The notes: a model not told the origin generated them from the letters alone. A stretch of DNA of 64,000 bases from Yamagishiella unicocca (GCA_003116995.1 BDSL01000044.1:1-64000); one strand, 5' to 3'; shown: positions 1 through 11,464, counted from the stretch's first letter. Numbers and translations: made by a program.

Positions 1-160
1 CTGTAGCTGCGGGCGCTGGCGCGCCTGGTGTCGGCGGTGCCGTGCACGGCACCGCCGGTGGCAGAGTTCTGGCTTGGCAATGCCGCCCCGCAGCAGCCAG
101 GGCGCCTTACCCTCTAGGCTTCCAACCTGTAGCCGCGGCGCTGGCGCGCCAGGGCATCTG
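1..160. repeat. Degenerate copy of the 125-130 bp Ulp1-gene repeat
   Basis: This stretch aligns by eye with the tandem unit inside the protease gene at 813-1390. It shares the GCCGTGCA core, the block cgcagcagccagggcgcctta and the ending gtagccgcggcgctggcgc. It lies upstream of the protease start and is not in an obvious reading frame, so the repeat exists both outside and inside the coding region. The left edge of the window may cut the array. Confidence 0.6.
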
Positions 161-426
161 AACGACGGTTTGGGCACGGACCCGCGGTGTGAGCATCTAT
201 GGTGAAGAGGCATCGGTAAGATTTGTCGTTTAGAGTCGGTCATTGATGCCTAGCAGTAGCTTCGTTTACCATCTCGCCCATGTCCTGATAATCCTTTTTC
301 CATTTGTTCGCTGCGCTCTTGCGTTTATCTTGTCGTCGCTCTGACCCATAACAACTATTTTTTGCTGTCGTTTGCGCGCGCAGGCCCCCACTACTGCGAC
401 AGGTCGGGCGGTGCCAAGATGAAGAC

Positions 427-2989
427 ATGGAAGAGCTAGGCTACGAGCCGTCGCCTAAGAGGAGAAGAGTTGAGGGTCCGCCGCAATCAGCCCTTGCTGG
501 TTCCCCACCCAAGCGAAGGAAACTCGATAGTCCATTAGGAAAACGGGTAAGTTGTAATGGGGTAAACTCCTCGAAGTGGGTCGAATTCACTGTCAATAAT
601 ACCCTTGAATGGAGCATACCTGCAAGCATGACATCTATTTACTACGCTTGATATATGTGACCAACCTGTTTTTTCTGTGTCCCCTTTCCTTGTAGGCTGG
701 TCGTGAAGCGCCCTGTTTGCCGCTCGCGTCAGCCAGTGCCGTCGATTCCAATGTGCCCAAGCGTGGAAATGTGATGCGCTTAGTACAGCAGATTCAGGCC
801 AAAATTCTCAGCGTGCAGGGCACTGCTGGGGCCCAAACGTCCGACGTGGGATGGCAGCCTCCGCAGCAGCCAGGGCGCTTACCTCCAGTGGCTTTCGACC
901 TGTCGCTGCGGCCGCTGGCGTGTCTGATATCGGCGCCGTGCAGGGCACTGCTGGGGCCCAAACGTCCGACGTGGGATGGCAGCCCTCCGCAGCAGCCAGG
1001 GCGCCTTACCTCCAGTGGCTTTCGACCTGTCGCTGCGGCCGCTGGCGTGTCTGATATCGCGGCGCCGTGCAGGGCACTGCTGGGGCCCAAACGTCCGACA
1101 TGGGATGGCAGCCTCCGCAGCAGCCAGGGGCCTTACCTCCAGTGGCTTTCGACCTGTCGCTGCGGCCGCTGGCGTGTCTGATATCGGCGGCGCCGTGCAG
1201 GGCACTGCTGGGGCCCAAAACGTCCGACATGGGATGGCAGCCTCCGAAGCAGCCAGCACGCCTCCCCTCCAGTGGCTTTCGACCTGTCGCTGCGGCCGCT
1301 GGCGTGTCTGATATCGGCGGCGCCGTGCAGGGCACTGCTGGAGGCGAAACGTACGATACGGGATGGCAGCCTCCGCAGCAGCCAGGGCACCTGGACTCGG
1401 CAGCAGCTGTGATCTCTCCAGCAGCGGCACCCATGCCTGCACCGCGCCCATCTGGGTCAATGATGTCCAGTGGCTCTCGAGCGCGCACTCGAGGTTTGGA
1501 GGCTCGTGAGATGAACGCAGTTTCCAACAGCACTCCCGCTCGGAAGCTAAGGCAGCGTATGCTGAAGGGCATGAGAAGTATCGCTGAAGAAGCAGCAGCA
1601 ACTCCTGCGCTTCAGAACACCGTTGCCAATGCTGCTGGTGGAACCAGCGGCTACACCAACTGCGCCGGGACCTTTGCCGACGGCCAACAATGCAGCTATC
1701 GCGCCAGGCCAGGGTCTTTGTTTTGCGGCCACCATGGCAAAGGACTCAGCACTGCTGGAGCAGGCCTCAGGGGGGCAGGCGGTAATGGTCCGAGAGGTGG
1801 CGGTGACTCTGGCTACCACAGTGCCAGTGCGAGTGAGGTCAATCGTGTCAACACGGGCTGCATCGACCTGGTCTGCAGTGACGATGATGGTGTTCAGAGC
1901 GGTCATGTGGACGATGGGTACATCAGTGGCAACGACAGCGACCATGGTTTTGACCATGGTGAGGCCAGCGTCCTCAGAGCGCTTGATCTTGACGTGCAGA
2001 AGTCCGCTCACATCACTTTCGGTAGCAGCCGTGAAGCGGAGAAGCTGCTTGTCCATTTTAAGCCACGGAAAGGAGTCTCGGTGGCGCTTACCCGCGGGAA
2101 TCTTCACTGCTTGAGGCCGACACAACAACTGCTTGACGAGCCTGTGAACCTGGCCATCCTACTTCTCCAGGTAACTCGTTGTTAAGAATTTCCTGCGTGC
2201 TGCATGTCCTGACATACTCTTGTTTTGATTTTTTGCAGGCACGTGATGGCAAGCTGCGAGACGCACCTGGAAGCCCTGGGGCTTGCCATATCTCAGCACG
2301 TTCTTTTACACAAAGCTGACCGAGCACGACGAGTACGAGTTCGGACGGGTGCGCCGGTGGACCAATGAGGAGCGTCTCGCCAACACACTGCAGGTACACC
2401 GAGTTTTATGTTGTTCTAGGGTTGTCCAAAGTTCATTTGCAGACTGGGTGATCTTTCCTCTGCAGGTGACACCTGCGCTGCCTCTGACCAGCATGCGGCG
2501 TGTGCTGGTGCCCATAAACGTGGTAAAGACGCACTGGTTTCTGATCGGAGATCGACATGAAGGAGCAAGCCCTCCGTGTGTACGACTCGGTAGGTTAGGG
2601 CTATTAACGGACGAGGACACTAGTTCCTGTATTGCTCGTATGAAATACAGTCCAATCCCACTATGTCTTTGACATCATGTACACCCATATGTTTTCAGGT
2701 GGAGAAGTCTGCCTCGGACTACGCGACCTACTTCCGGCGGCTGAAACGCTGGGTGGCGCACGAATCGCTTGCCCGAACGGGCGTGCGTTTGGACACCAAA
2801 CCTTGGACGGAGGTGGTGGCTGAGTCGCCCAAACAGTGCAACGATGTGGACTGCGGAGTGTTCACCATCCTTGCTGCAGACTACATCTCGAGCGGCCGCA
2901 CACTGCCTCGCCGCCTTACGCTGGGCGAAGTGAACAGACTCCGCTTTCAGTACCTGCACCGCCTGCGAATGCTGGACATCGAGGCCTGA
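427..2989 (+). pseudogene. Ulp1-like (C48) cysteine protease of the KDZ element, frameshifted
   Basis: Exons read by eye are 427-546, 696-2170, 2239-2393, 2466-2589 and 2699-2989, all with GT-AG junctions. The first exon starts MEELGYEPSPKRRRVEG, a basic nuclear-signal-like N-terminus. The C-terminal domain shows the family core: LSTFFYTKL and RRWT, catalytic His in KTHWFLIG, Asp in RVYDS, Gln in PKQCNDV and Cys in DCGVFTI. C48 proteases process SUMO-like proteins; a role in this element is inferred. Three breaks in frame are visible: within the repeats (813-1390), near 2275 in exon 3, and near 2551 in exon 4, where one extra base separates the His and Asp segments. It is therefore called a pseudogene, although assembly errors would look the same. 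Confidence 0.7.
813..1390 (+). repeat. Tandem repeat, 125-130 bp units, inside the protease gene
   Basis: The anchor GTGCAGGGCACTGCTGG recurs at 813, 938, 1067, 1195 and 1325, giving spacings of 125, 129, 128 and 130 bp. Most spacings are not multiples of three, so the translated peptide changes frame from unit to unit. The reading frame that enters from exon 1 stops at 1181, and the frame that continues into the protease domain starts within the array. Confidence 0.85.
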
Positions 2990-3409
2990 TGTCACTGCGT
3001 GTGTGCATATTGCACATGATGGTGACAAACTCTTTGTATACATGTTAGTAGGGGGCTGCCGCAGGTGCTAGTTAAGTAATGCCTCTAATCTGTATTATAT
3101 AAGCATGGTATGCTGTGTGTGCCATGGATGCTGCGTAGATCAGTCCCAGATGCTCCTTCTTGCTGGGTGGGGGCCTTATAGCACCATCAATGCACCTGTT
3201 TGGCTCGCTGCACCTTTCTCTGTAGGGGGGTCTTCATGCCTTCATTTTTGTAGGTGCTAGGAAGAACGATGCTGCACTGAATCTGCATACCTTTATCATA
3301 GGGGCGGGAAGCCCGCCACGACAGCTGATATAATGCATGAGATGGGAGTAGGGAACTCGTTTGTATTGGCCAGAGGTGCTCCCTGGTAGGTCCTCGTTTG
3401 TTGTCTTGA

Positions 3410-3490
3410 TGGTGCATCGAGATGGAGTGCGGAGCGTTCACCTTCCCTTGCTGCAGACCTTACACCTTGGGGGAAGTTCCTCGACTGCGG
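3410..3490 (+). pseudogene. Decayed duplicate of the Ulp1 active-site exon
   Basis: The block gtgcggagcgttcacc, then tgctgcagac and ccttacacc-ttggg-gaagt, follows the same order as the active-site exon around 2848-2935 (gcggagtgttcacc, tgctgcagac, ccttacgctgggcgaagtg). It has no useful open frame and sits just upstream of the 249-bp array. It looks like a truncated duplication of the protease 3' end. Confidence 0.55.
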
Positions 3491-4285
3491 AAGCGGGAGT
3501 AGTAAACGATTTGATCGCTGAACTCCCTGGGTTTTTAGTTCGCCGAAGCGGCCGATGTCCTCTACCAGCCACTTCGATGTCAGGGGAAATGGCTATTACC
3601 TCGAACGCGCTTACACAGGGGGCAGAGCAGCTCGACTGCAGAAGCGGGAGTAGTAAACGATTTGATCGCTGAACTCCCTGGGTTTCGCCGAGCTCGCTGG
3701 GTTTGCCTACGCCGAAGCAGCCGAATCCCGTTATCAGCCACTTTTATGCCAGGGGGAATGTTTGCACCATGAAGAACCCGTTTTTAGCACGCCGAAGCGG
3801 CCGATGTCCTCTACCAGCCACTTCGATGTCAGGGGAAATGGCTATTACCTCGAACGCGCTTACACAGGGGGCAGAGCAGCTCGACTGCGGAAGCGGGAGT
3901 AGTAAACGATTTGATCGCTGAACTCCCTGGGTTTCGCCGAGCTCGCTGGGTTTGCCTACACCGAAGCAGCCGAATCCCGTTATCAGCCACTTTTATGCCA
4001 GGGGGAATGTTTGCACCATGAAGAACCCGTTTTTAGTTCGCCGAAGCGGCCGATGTCCTCTACCAGCCACTTCGATGTCAGGGGAAATGGCTATTACCTC
4101 GAACGCGCTTACACAGGGGGCAGAGCAGCTCGACTGCGGAAGCGGGAGTAGTAAACGATTTGATCGCTGAACTCCCTGGGTTTCGCCGAGCTCGCTGGGT
4201 TTGCCTACGCCGAAGCAGCCGAATCCCGTTATCAGCCACTTTTATGCCAGGGGGAATGTTTGCACCATGAAGAACCCGCTGCGTG
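3490..4285 (+). repeat. Tandem array, 249-bp period
   Basis: The anchor aagcgggagtagtaaacgat recurs near 3491, 3642, 3891 and 4140. The last two intervals are exactly 249 bp, and the first is a shortened 151-bp unit. Each unit contains two diverged halves (gccgaagcggccgatg... and gccgaagcagccgaat...). Because 249 is divisible by three, nearly identical 72-codon frames repeat; these are by-products of the array, not genes. The array lies between the two transposon genes. Confidence 0.85.
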
Positions 4286-4462
4286 GAGGGCCAGCTGTTT
4301 GTTTGTGTCATGAATGGATCCGAATGAGCCGCGACTTGCTTGAGATCATTTGCCTCCTATGAGATTTTGAACTAGTTGATTTGCTTACCTCACAAAACTA
4401 CAAGGCTTAGATTTGCCCTCGCTCTCACCAAGCGTTTAGACGTGCACGCAGCCCAGGCCACA

Positions 4463-7400
4463 ATGTTGACCGAGACTCTTATTTTAATGATGCTGAGCCT
4501 CCTAGTCCTGTATGTGCTCGTCGCAAATCTTATGAGATCCACTAAGAAGAAGGCAGGCCGCGTACCAAGGGGTGTCGCCATTACAATCGCTATTAACAAC
4601 GAGGGCCGCGCTGAGACTACGCGCGTTCGCATGGGCCAGCCTTCGATTATAAGTAGCCATGGTCAGCGTGACTCTCTGGCGTTGATTCACACCGGCCTGG
4701 ACTTGGAAGAAGCGGGCGGAAGCAACGCTGGCCACATCCCAGCCCATAACTTCGCGGCCGTAGCCGCCCTGCCAGTCCAATTATTGTGCTGCGCAGATCC
4801 ATCTTGTCCTGATATCACTAGCGATCTTAGTAACGGCGCCTACGTGATAGAACTCCAGAAGCTAATGTCAGCAGATCCACCTTCCCCGCTATCCTGCGAC
4901 GACACCGAAGCTACATACTGCTTACCATACTCCAAAGCGCAGCGCGGTGTGGCGTTTGTGACTATACGTCGCATTACATTTGTGGACGGGGATGACTTTG
5001 TATGTTGGTGCTCGTGCCAAGGTCCCGGTCAGGACTTTGATCGCCAGCTATACCAAGGACAGCTCGTCGTAACATGGGACAGCGGGACCTACAGAGGAGG
5101 CGTTCACTTCTGCGAGCACGTTAGTGCGCTGAAGGTAAGGTCGGCGAAACGCAATAACTGGATACCCCTTGCCTTCAGCCTCACTTCGGCACCACCACGC
5201 CCGCCTAACCATTTGCAGTGGTGGTGCTTAATGCGGCGGGGGTGTGTAACCTCGCTGCTACCAGGCTGTGCCCCGGCACGACTCCTATGCCTCCCAAAGC
5301 TGCTAGACTTTCCAATCCCAAAGCACGCTGAGAAGGGAGAGGTGTGGGTGGTAGGCGAGCCTGCCAATCTAGCGGCATGCATTAGTCGTCCGGGCTCCGT
5401 GGTGTGCCTGACCTGTCCCAGGAGCAGGGGCTGTTCGCATACACAGCAGCTCTCTACTGCCGCCGCCGACGACGGTGAACCTGGACCATGCGAGCACTAT
5501 GACGATGAGGACGAGGTGGCCGCCATCCACCGCTTGACAAAGTCGTACTTGGACGAGTGTGGCAAGCTACGCGTTAAGTCCGTGTCGAAGGTGCGGCTTT
5601 GGTGCGACCAGGTGGCCGCGGTCTCAAGATCCTTACATGTAGATTCTATTGCAGGGCACAATACAAGAAATGTTTGTCGATGGAGAGCGGCCATTGTACA
5701 GCCCTGGGCTAGGTGATATTCCCGATGTTCTGATGCCAGAGGTGCGAGTTTGCACATGCTTGCCGTTGATTGGGCCCTCCTCTGTGAATGAACATAATAT
5801 GTGCCAACTGTAGGAGATCTGCCCGGGCTGCGGGATGGCTTGCAGTGATGCAAGCAGCTCGTCTGCTAGCATTAAGCGCTGCCCTATCATCTACAGCCTG
5901 TCATGGTTCAAGAGGGTAGACTGCAAGACTGTGCAATGTGTTTGCGGTGTTACCAGTGGGTACTCGTACGACACACATGGTCTGCTTAACCTCAACGGCA
6001 TCGACATCTTCACTCACGAACTCCTTGCTTGGTGAGATTGCGGCGTGGATAACTGGACGATGTGGTGTGTAGTATGTGCGTTTGACGCTCGACATACCTG
6101 AGGTTATGATTGGGGAGGCAAGCAGGGGAACCATACACTCACTAATGCTTTCAATGTACGCCCGTGAATCGACGTCACAGGTACAGCATTCAGATGACGA
6201 CATCATCGACCCCGTTCTACTCACTTTGGAGAACCGTGGTGGACATGTACGTTGCCAGGGGTTTTCTGGACCGGAATAACACTACCGAGTACGACTTCTT
6301 CGTGAACAAGAGAGCGCAGTAGGTTGCTAATGCTATTGCCTTCATATGTGGCCCCCTGTACGCATACTAACTTGGACAATAACATTACGATATGATTCCT
6401 TTTGTCGCAACTTTTTGTGATTGCCTACGAGCCTGATTGAATCGTCGAAGCACGTCGGCCAGTGCAGTCAATTCTGCATGTACAAACCCCGCTGACAGGT
6501 TCCAGGAGGCGTGGTTGAACTTTATTACACTTCAGCAACCGGCGTACGCCAGCACCTTCGACTGCAAGTGTGCTCCCCACGACCGGTTCCAGTACATCAT
6601 TGTTGACGGCATCCTCCTTAGCATAAGGAATGAAAAGGTGAGATGGCCTGGGCATGCTCGTGTAAGGGGGGATTTCACATGCCCGATTTCACATGCACGG
6701 GCTCTTTGCAAAGGCCCCGGGGGGGTTGGCTTCCATCCATATTCGCTACATTATCGGGCATGACCTATGGCCAGGGTTTGCCTTTTCAAGCTAATTATTT
6801 GAATGGGTTGCTTGTCCTTTTGACCATAGAGCACGCTGCTGTCTAACTGGCTACCACTCGAGACGGAAGCAGCAAGGGCTGGCTCGCTGCATGACCAGAG
6901 GCTGCTTGTGCAAGATAAACACCACCGCGACATGCTGCGAAGGCTCCTGTCCTCCACGGGCATTAGCCAGTTGGACTACACGGCCATGTCTCGTAGCCTA
7001 CCTGGCACGCTTATGCCGTTCTTGGTAAGTGTTCGCATACATACAGTGGGCAAACTGGCGCCATGTGTACACGTGCATATTAAGGTACTCCTCATTATCA
7101 CTCTGCCTTCGTGCGCTGCTGCCTAGCTGCTTCGTATGTTAATACAAGCTTGATTGGGTGAACGTGCCATGCAGGGAGCCCAGTACACGGCTGTTGAGCA
7201 GGACACTACAGTCCAGTACAGTGGTCCGTCGCACATCTTAAGACTGGTAAGAAGCCTTGCATCCGACAGCCCAATGTGCGCTCTCGTGCCGGGCTCCGTG
7301 CAGCCATGCCTTCAGGAGCTGCTCAGGATGGATAGCCAACCACTGCCTATGGCTAATCTGCATGTGCTAGCGGTGAGTCCTGTCGTTGGGGTTGCGTGTG

Positions 7401-8515
7401 CGGGAAAGGAGAGCGCTAAAGCATTTCGGTACTCCCCGTATCAGGAGAGCGCGCCAATCATACATGGCTTCATAATTGGCGAGGCAAGGAGCAATGGTAT
7501 GCGCTTGCCTGCTTCGGCATCGGGGCTCCTGTACAGCATCCTTGACAAGGCCAAGGCATGCTACTCAGTGGCGACAGACGAAGCATATGGAAACAGGGTT
7601 CTCAAACGTGCTCGGACTGAACAGGATCACTCACGGAGTGATGGCGCTGGAGGTACTGCTGGCAACACCAGCAGTGCCGAGCGCTTTCACACCTCTGAGC
7701 ACGATCTCCCCCACTGGACAGGTGTGTTTTCTGCGCAACACCACAAAAGCAAACCTATTTTAAGAACTCTCCCCTGTATGGATACAATAGGTGCCTCGTC
7801 AAGCCCAGAGGAGGAGTTTCTCTACTCTGGCTGTTATTACCCGAACCTCCCTGTTCGCCGACGACTAGGAAGGCAAGTATATGGACTTGCATCAGTCTAG
7901 TGTCTTCTCGAACCACTTGCCAATTAATAAATCATATTGCAGGTACCTGGCCGACTATCGTGCACATCAATCGCGCTGCACCAAGTATCACTATGACTCC
8001 AAAGACCTTACCCCTGGCCTCTTTGTTCTGCATTGTGCTAAGTGTGCGGGCTGCCTGGGGTTCCATATGATGGATCGACACGAATCCCCACGGACCCTCT
8101 TCGAGGTACTGTACACACGGTGGGAGGTGGCGCCTCGTGTTGTGGTGTACGACAACAGCTGCCATGGCCATGCGTATACTCTTAACCGTGAGCCCGCCTG
8201 GGCCCGCGACACCCTGTTCGTGATTGACAAGCTGCACTTCAAGGGGCACACTGGTTGCTGCGAAGCTTACGATATCAGCTGCTACCCAGAGCTTGCTAAG
8301 CTCAACTCGCAGCTTGCGGAGCAAAAGGTGCGAATTTACCTTGCATTCTACTTCTGACTACTTCCGACGAGTTAAGCAGCTTACTCCAACCCCTTTTACA
8401 CATCCAGAATGCTAGGCTAGCCATGCTCAAATCTCACTGCGCCTACATGACACAGCCAATGTTCCTCGTATACGTGCGATACTTTCTTCACATGACGTCG
8501 AGACTGTCACGTTAG
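4463..8515 (+). CDS. KDZ transposase (SWIM zinc fingers, RNase H-fold), 12 exons
   Basis: Exons: 4463-5590, 5655-5741, 5814-6031, 6181-6318, 6499-6637, 6830-7024, 7175-7372, 7445-7721, 7791-7872, 7943-8327 and 8408-8515; a phase-neutral 84-nt intron may also be removed at 5135-5218. All phases agree, giving 984 codons (956 with the extra intron). A SWIM-like finger (C183-x-C185...C217-x-H219) and a second C-C-C-H cluster (C315-H326) precede a CxC region starting EICPGCG. The core has IIVDG (D560), VVVYDNSCH (D891), HFKGHTGCC and LNSQLAEQK (E947), the conserved KDZ blocks. Assignment of D/D/E as catalytic is inferred. The donor at 7873 is GC rather than GT. The ATG at 4463 is the first good start, but an upstream exon is possible because the first 30 residues are unusually hydrophobic. 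The frame is open to a TAG at 8513. Confidence 0.85.
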
Positions 8516-8634
8516 GTGCGCCCGATGGGGAAGGGTTTTTTATTCTTGCTCTTGCTGTATGGGGATTTTAATGCACAAGGCCTGTTTAGGACTAAACAAA
8601 TGAAATAGTAGCAACAGAGCCACATTGTGACGAG

Positions 8635-9777
8635 ATGGCATTCTTCGGCAATCCTATGCATCGACTGGGCCGCGACTTTGGGCCTTGGGTCCGGAGCAAT
8701 GGTGAGTCTTCTAACGCGTTCAGCAACTTATTCGCTGTGTTCCGTAAACGCTCTATGGTGTTCAGGTCTGCCGCCGTATTGCAAAACGCTCGCAGGTAGT
8801 CCCGCTAGTCTGTTTGTCTTCCGAACACCGATCCGTTTATTCCGGTGGATCAGCTCCGTCGATTCTTGTATACTCTGCCCTACGCTGTCTACTCGTAGGC
8901 GGGTCCATCCTACGGACTTTCTGGCCTGGCGGGCGTGCCTGCTGTGCTGCCCAACCCATCTGGACCGTCGGTAAGAAATCATGAGATTAGCTTTGCCTAA
9001 TGAATTCCCGTACAAATGAGCCTAACCGCTGCCGCCGACTCGATGGTGGGCGTTCCCGCTGGAATCCCGAATAGCGCTGCCCGTCCTGGCCCTATCTCGG
9101 TAGGGTTATGGGCCGCGCCCGTGTCTCCATCATACTCCAATAATCCATGTCCGGCCCTCGCTTAACCACTCCTGCGTTCGACCCTGGATACCTCGCTCGG
9201 CTTCGGCTGGGTAACCTTTTGTGATACGGCGTGTCTAAATCCACGATCACCGCACCTCTGCCGTTCCGTATCCCTTCACTGCTGCGTAGGTGGCACCCCT
9301 CCTTGGGGTCGCTGGCGGCCGTCTAGCCCGTGTCGTCTAGCCCGTGTGGAGGCCCTACGCCGCCCGTGTTTTTCAGCCCCCCCACGACGAACAGGAGGCG
9401 GTGTACCAGGAGGGGAGGGGCTAGCGGCCGCCAACCAGATGCTCCTGAGGGCACTGGCTCCCACCACCATCGCAAGCGTGGAGTTCCTGGACTGGCTCTC
9501 TCGATGCGGTCGGGGGTGGACATAGGCGGACTGCACACTGGACGACATGTTGGTCTGCATGGTGACCTGCTGGTTGCCTCACCACCATGCCCAGGGTGGC
9601 GGCCCTGTTGGGCCCGCCGCCATTAAGTCATGCCTGTCCGCCTGCAGTGGGTTCTTCCTCGTAGTCGGGCGCAGCAGCCGCTATGACGCGCCTACCGGTC
9701 TGGGAAACCCCTGTGATTCGATCTGGGTTGAGCACTTCCGCGCCTCCTACCTGTGGGGCTTAGTGACGCTGTGGTAG
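8635..9777 (+). pseudogene. Degenerate frame with a tyrosine-recombinase-like core-binding domain
   Basis: One reading frame looks coding throughout: it starts MAFFGNPMHRLGRDFG at 8635, continues through PNTDPFIPVDQLRRFLY (8821) and PAGIPNSAARPGP (9055), and ends with LAPTTIASVEFLDWLSRCG (9450) and HFRASYLWGLVTLW (9735). It is interrupted by stops near 8797, 8803, 8896, 8998, 9001, 9163 and 9523; some may be removed by introns. The final 120 residues have the spacing of a phage-integrase-type N-terminal SAM-like domain. No catalytic R-H-R-Y half was found, because the frame ends at 9777. The assignment is tentative. It could be a second transposon abutting the KDZ element or a cargo gene within it. 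Confidence 0.35.
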
Positions 9778-10500
9778 CTTCTGGCATATCTCGACGCTGC
9801 GAATCCTTGCTGACTTAAAAAAGATTTTATTTACTTGCTGCAAAAGCGGGCATTATCCTTTGTGGCTTGTGATATGCCAAGTATAACTTTATGTGAACTA
9901 GCATAATGTGTCAGCTGCTTGTGGTGTAAAGCTAAGCCTGAGAGTGGGAGCTAAGCTTGTGTGCATTGGGTTGCGCTTAATGCTGTTGATGACTTGCTTG
10001 TCGGGGTATGTGTCAGGCTGTGTGATGAGTGGGGAGGCGGTGTGATAAGTGATATTCAATTAAATTTTACTACTGCTTGACTAGGTAATAGTTAGGAACT
10101 CTGGGTATGGCAAGGGAGACACATGTACCACTTGTGACCCAGCCCAGTCCTCTTACTGCACTGGAAAGTTACAGCAGCTTTCCTCCTCCATCAAAAAGCT
10201 TGGATGGTATCCAGTGCTCCGTCGCAAAACTTTATGTAAATTGCAGAACCGCAGAAACGACAAATAATGCTATATAATAATGAGCAATATAAAGCGACGG
10301 CCATACAGAAACACGCAAAATGGATACAATATAAAACGAAGCGAAAATATTGCAAATAGTGCGTGCTGTACGGCAAAATTAGGTCGCCTGTACTGCACTT
10401 TCGGAAATTGATAATTACGTTGTTTGACTGGTTAGCTGCTCACCGTACTTGTCAAAAACACTAAGGGTATCAAGCATCCATTCGTATCCACGCGGTGCTG
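9778..10500. other. AT-rich stretch without recognisable gene
   Basis: This 720-bp stretch is clearly AT-richer than its surroundings, with runs such as atgctatataataatgagc around 10270. I see no convincing frame or known element. It separates the degenerate recombinase-like frame from the 168-bp minisatellite. Confidence 0.5.
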
Positions 10501-11340
10501 TGATATTGGTGGGAACACGGTGTGTGTCATAACCGTGTTCCCAGCATTTAGGCCGTGTTCCCGCCCTTGCGAGTGGCCCAGACATATCAAATAGTCCTTA
10601 TAAGTCATATAGAGGGTACCGGGCGTCCATGCGGGTGATATGAGCGGGGGAATCAGTGGGAACACGGGTGATATTGGTGGGAACACGGTGTGTGTCATAA
10701 CCGTGTTCCCAGCATTTAGGCCGTGTTCCCGCCCTTGCGAGTGGCCCAGACATACTAAATAGTCCTTATAAGTCATATAGAGGGTACCGGGCGTCCATGC
10801 GGGTGATATGAGCGGCGGAATCGGTGGGAACACGGGTGATATTGGTGGGAACACGGTGTGTGTCATAACCGTGTTCCCAGCATTTAGGCCGTGTTCCCGC
10901 CCTTGCGAGTGGCCCAGACATACTAAATAGTCCTTATAAGTCATATAGAGGGTACCGGGCGTCCATGCGGGTGATATGAGCGGGGGAATCAGTGGGAACA
11001 CGGGTGATATTGGTGGGAACACGGTGTGTGTCATAACCGTGTTCCCAGCATTTAGGCCGTGTTCCCGCCCTTGCGAGTGGCCCAGACATACTAAATAGTC
11101 CTTATAAGTCATATAGAGGGTACCGGGCGTCCATGCGGGTGATATGAGCGGGGGAATCGGTGGGAACACGGGTGATATTGGTGGGAACACGGTGTGTGTC
11201 ATGACCGTGTTCCCGGCGTTTAGGCCGTGTTCCCACGGTTGCGAGTGGCCCGGATATACCAAATAGTCCTTATAAGTCATACTAAGGGGTGCCATAAGCT
11301 TGGAGTGACATTCGGCTGTATTGTAATGCGGGAACACGGG
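10501..11340. repeat. Perfect 168-bp minisatellite, about five units
   Basis: The anchor tgatattggtgggaacacgg starts at 10501, 10669, 10837, 11005 and 11173, each exactly 168 bp apart. Units differ by only a few bases. Each unit holds four copies of a ten-base word: GGGAACACGG twice in plus and twice as CCGTGTTCCC. Since 168 is a multiple of three, the minus strand has a 301-codon repetitive frame; I regard it as a by-product because it has no other coding signs. Confidence 0.9.
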
Positions 11341-11410
11341 AACACGGCCATGACCGGCTAGCCGGTCATTCTTGGGAACACGGGAACACGGTCATTACCG
11401 GGTAGCCGGT
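11329..11410. repeat. Extra GGGAACACGG copies with palindromic spacers
   Basis: Just outside the array the word GGGAACACGG occurs four more times, as two close pairs. They alternate with the palindrome ACCGGCTAGCCGGT and a diverged version of it (accgggtagccggtt). This suggests the word is a unit that is copied on its own. Confidence 0.6.
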
Positions 11411-11464
11411 TCATTTTATAACTCCAGCGCGAGCCACGGCCTTTTAGGCCACATACACCGCAAC

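Larger units (their letters stand above)
427..8515 (+). mobile_element. KDZ-superfamily (Zisupton-like) DNA transposon, boundaries not found
   Basis: Two genes in the same orientation define the element: a Ulp1/C48 cysteine protease (427-2989) and a KDZ transposase (4463-8515), separated by a 249-bp tandem array. KDZ elements are known to carry SWIM/CxC zinc-finger transposases, and Zisupton elements can carry a Ulp1-type protease, so the pairing is expected for the superfamily. I could not find terminal inverted repeats or a target duplication. The left end may lie outside the window, and the right end lies somewhere after 8515. The coordinates are the gene limits, not the element ends. Confidence 0.75.

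Noticed and set aside
3703..4170. Repeated 72-codon ORFs
   Set aside because: They are unit translations of the 249-bp tandem array, which is also a multiple of three.
10432..11337. 301-codon minus-strand ORF
   Set aside because: It is the translation of a 168-bp minisatellite whose length is a multiple of three; open frames are expected without selection.
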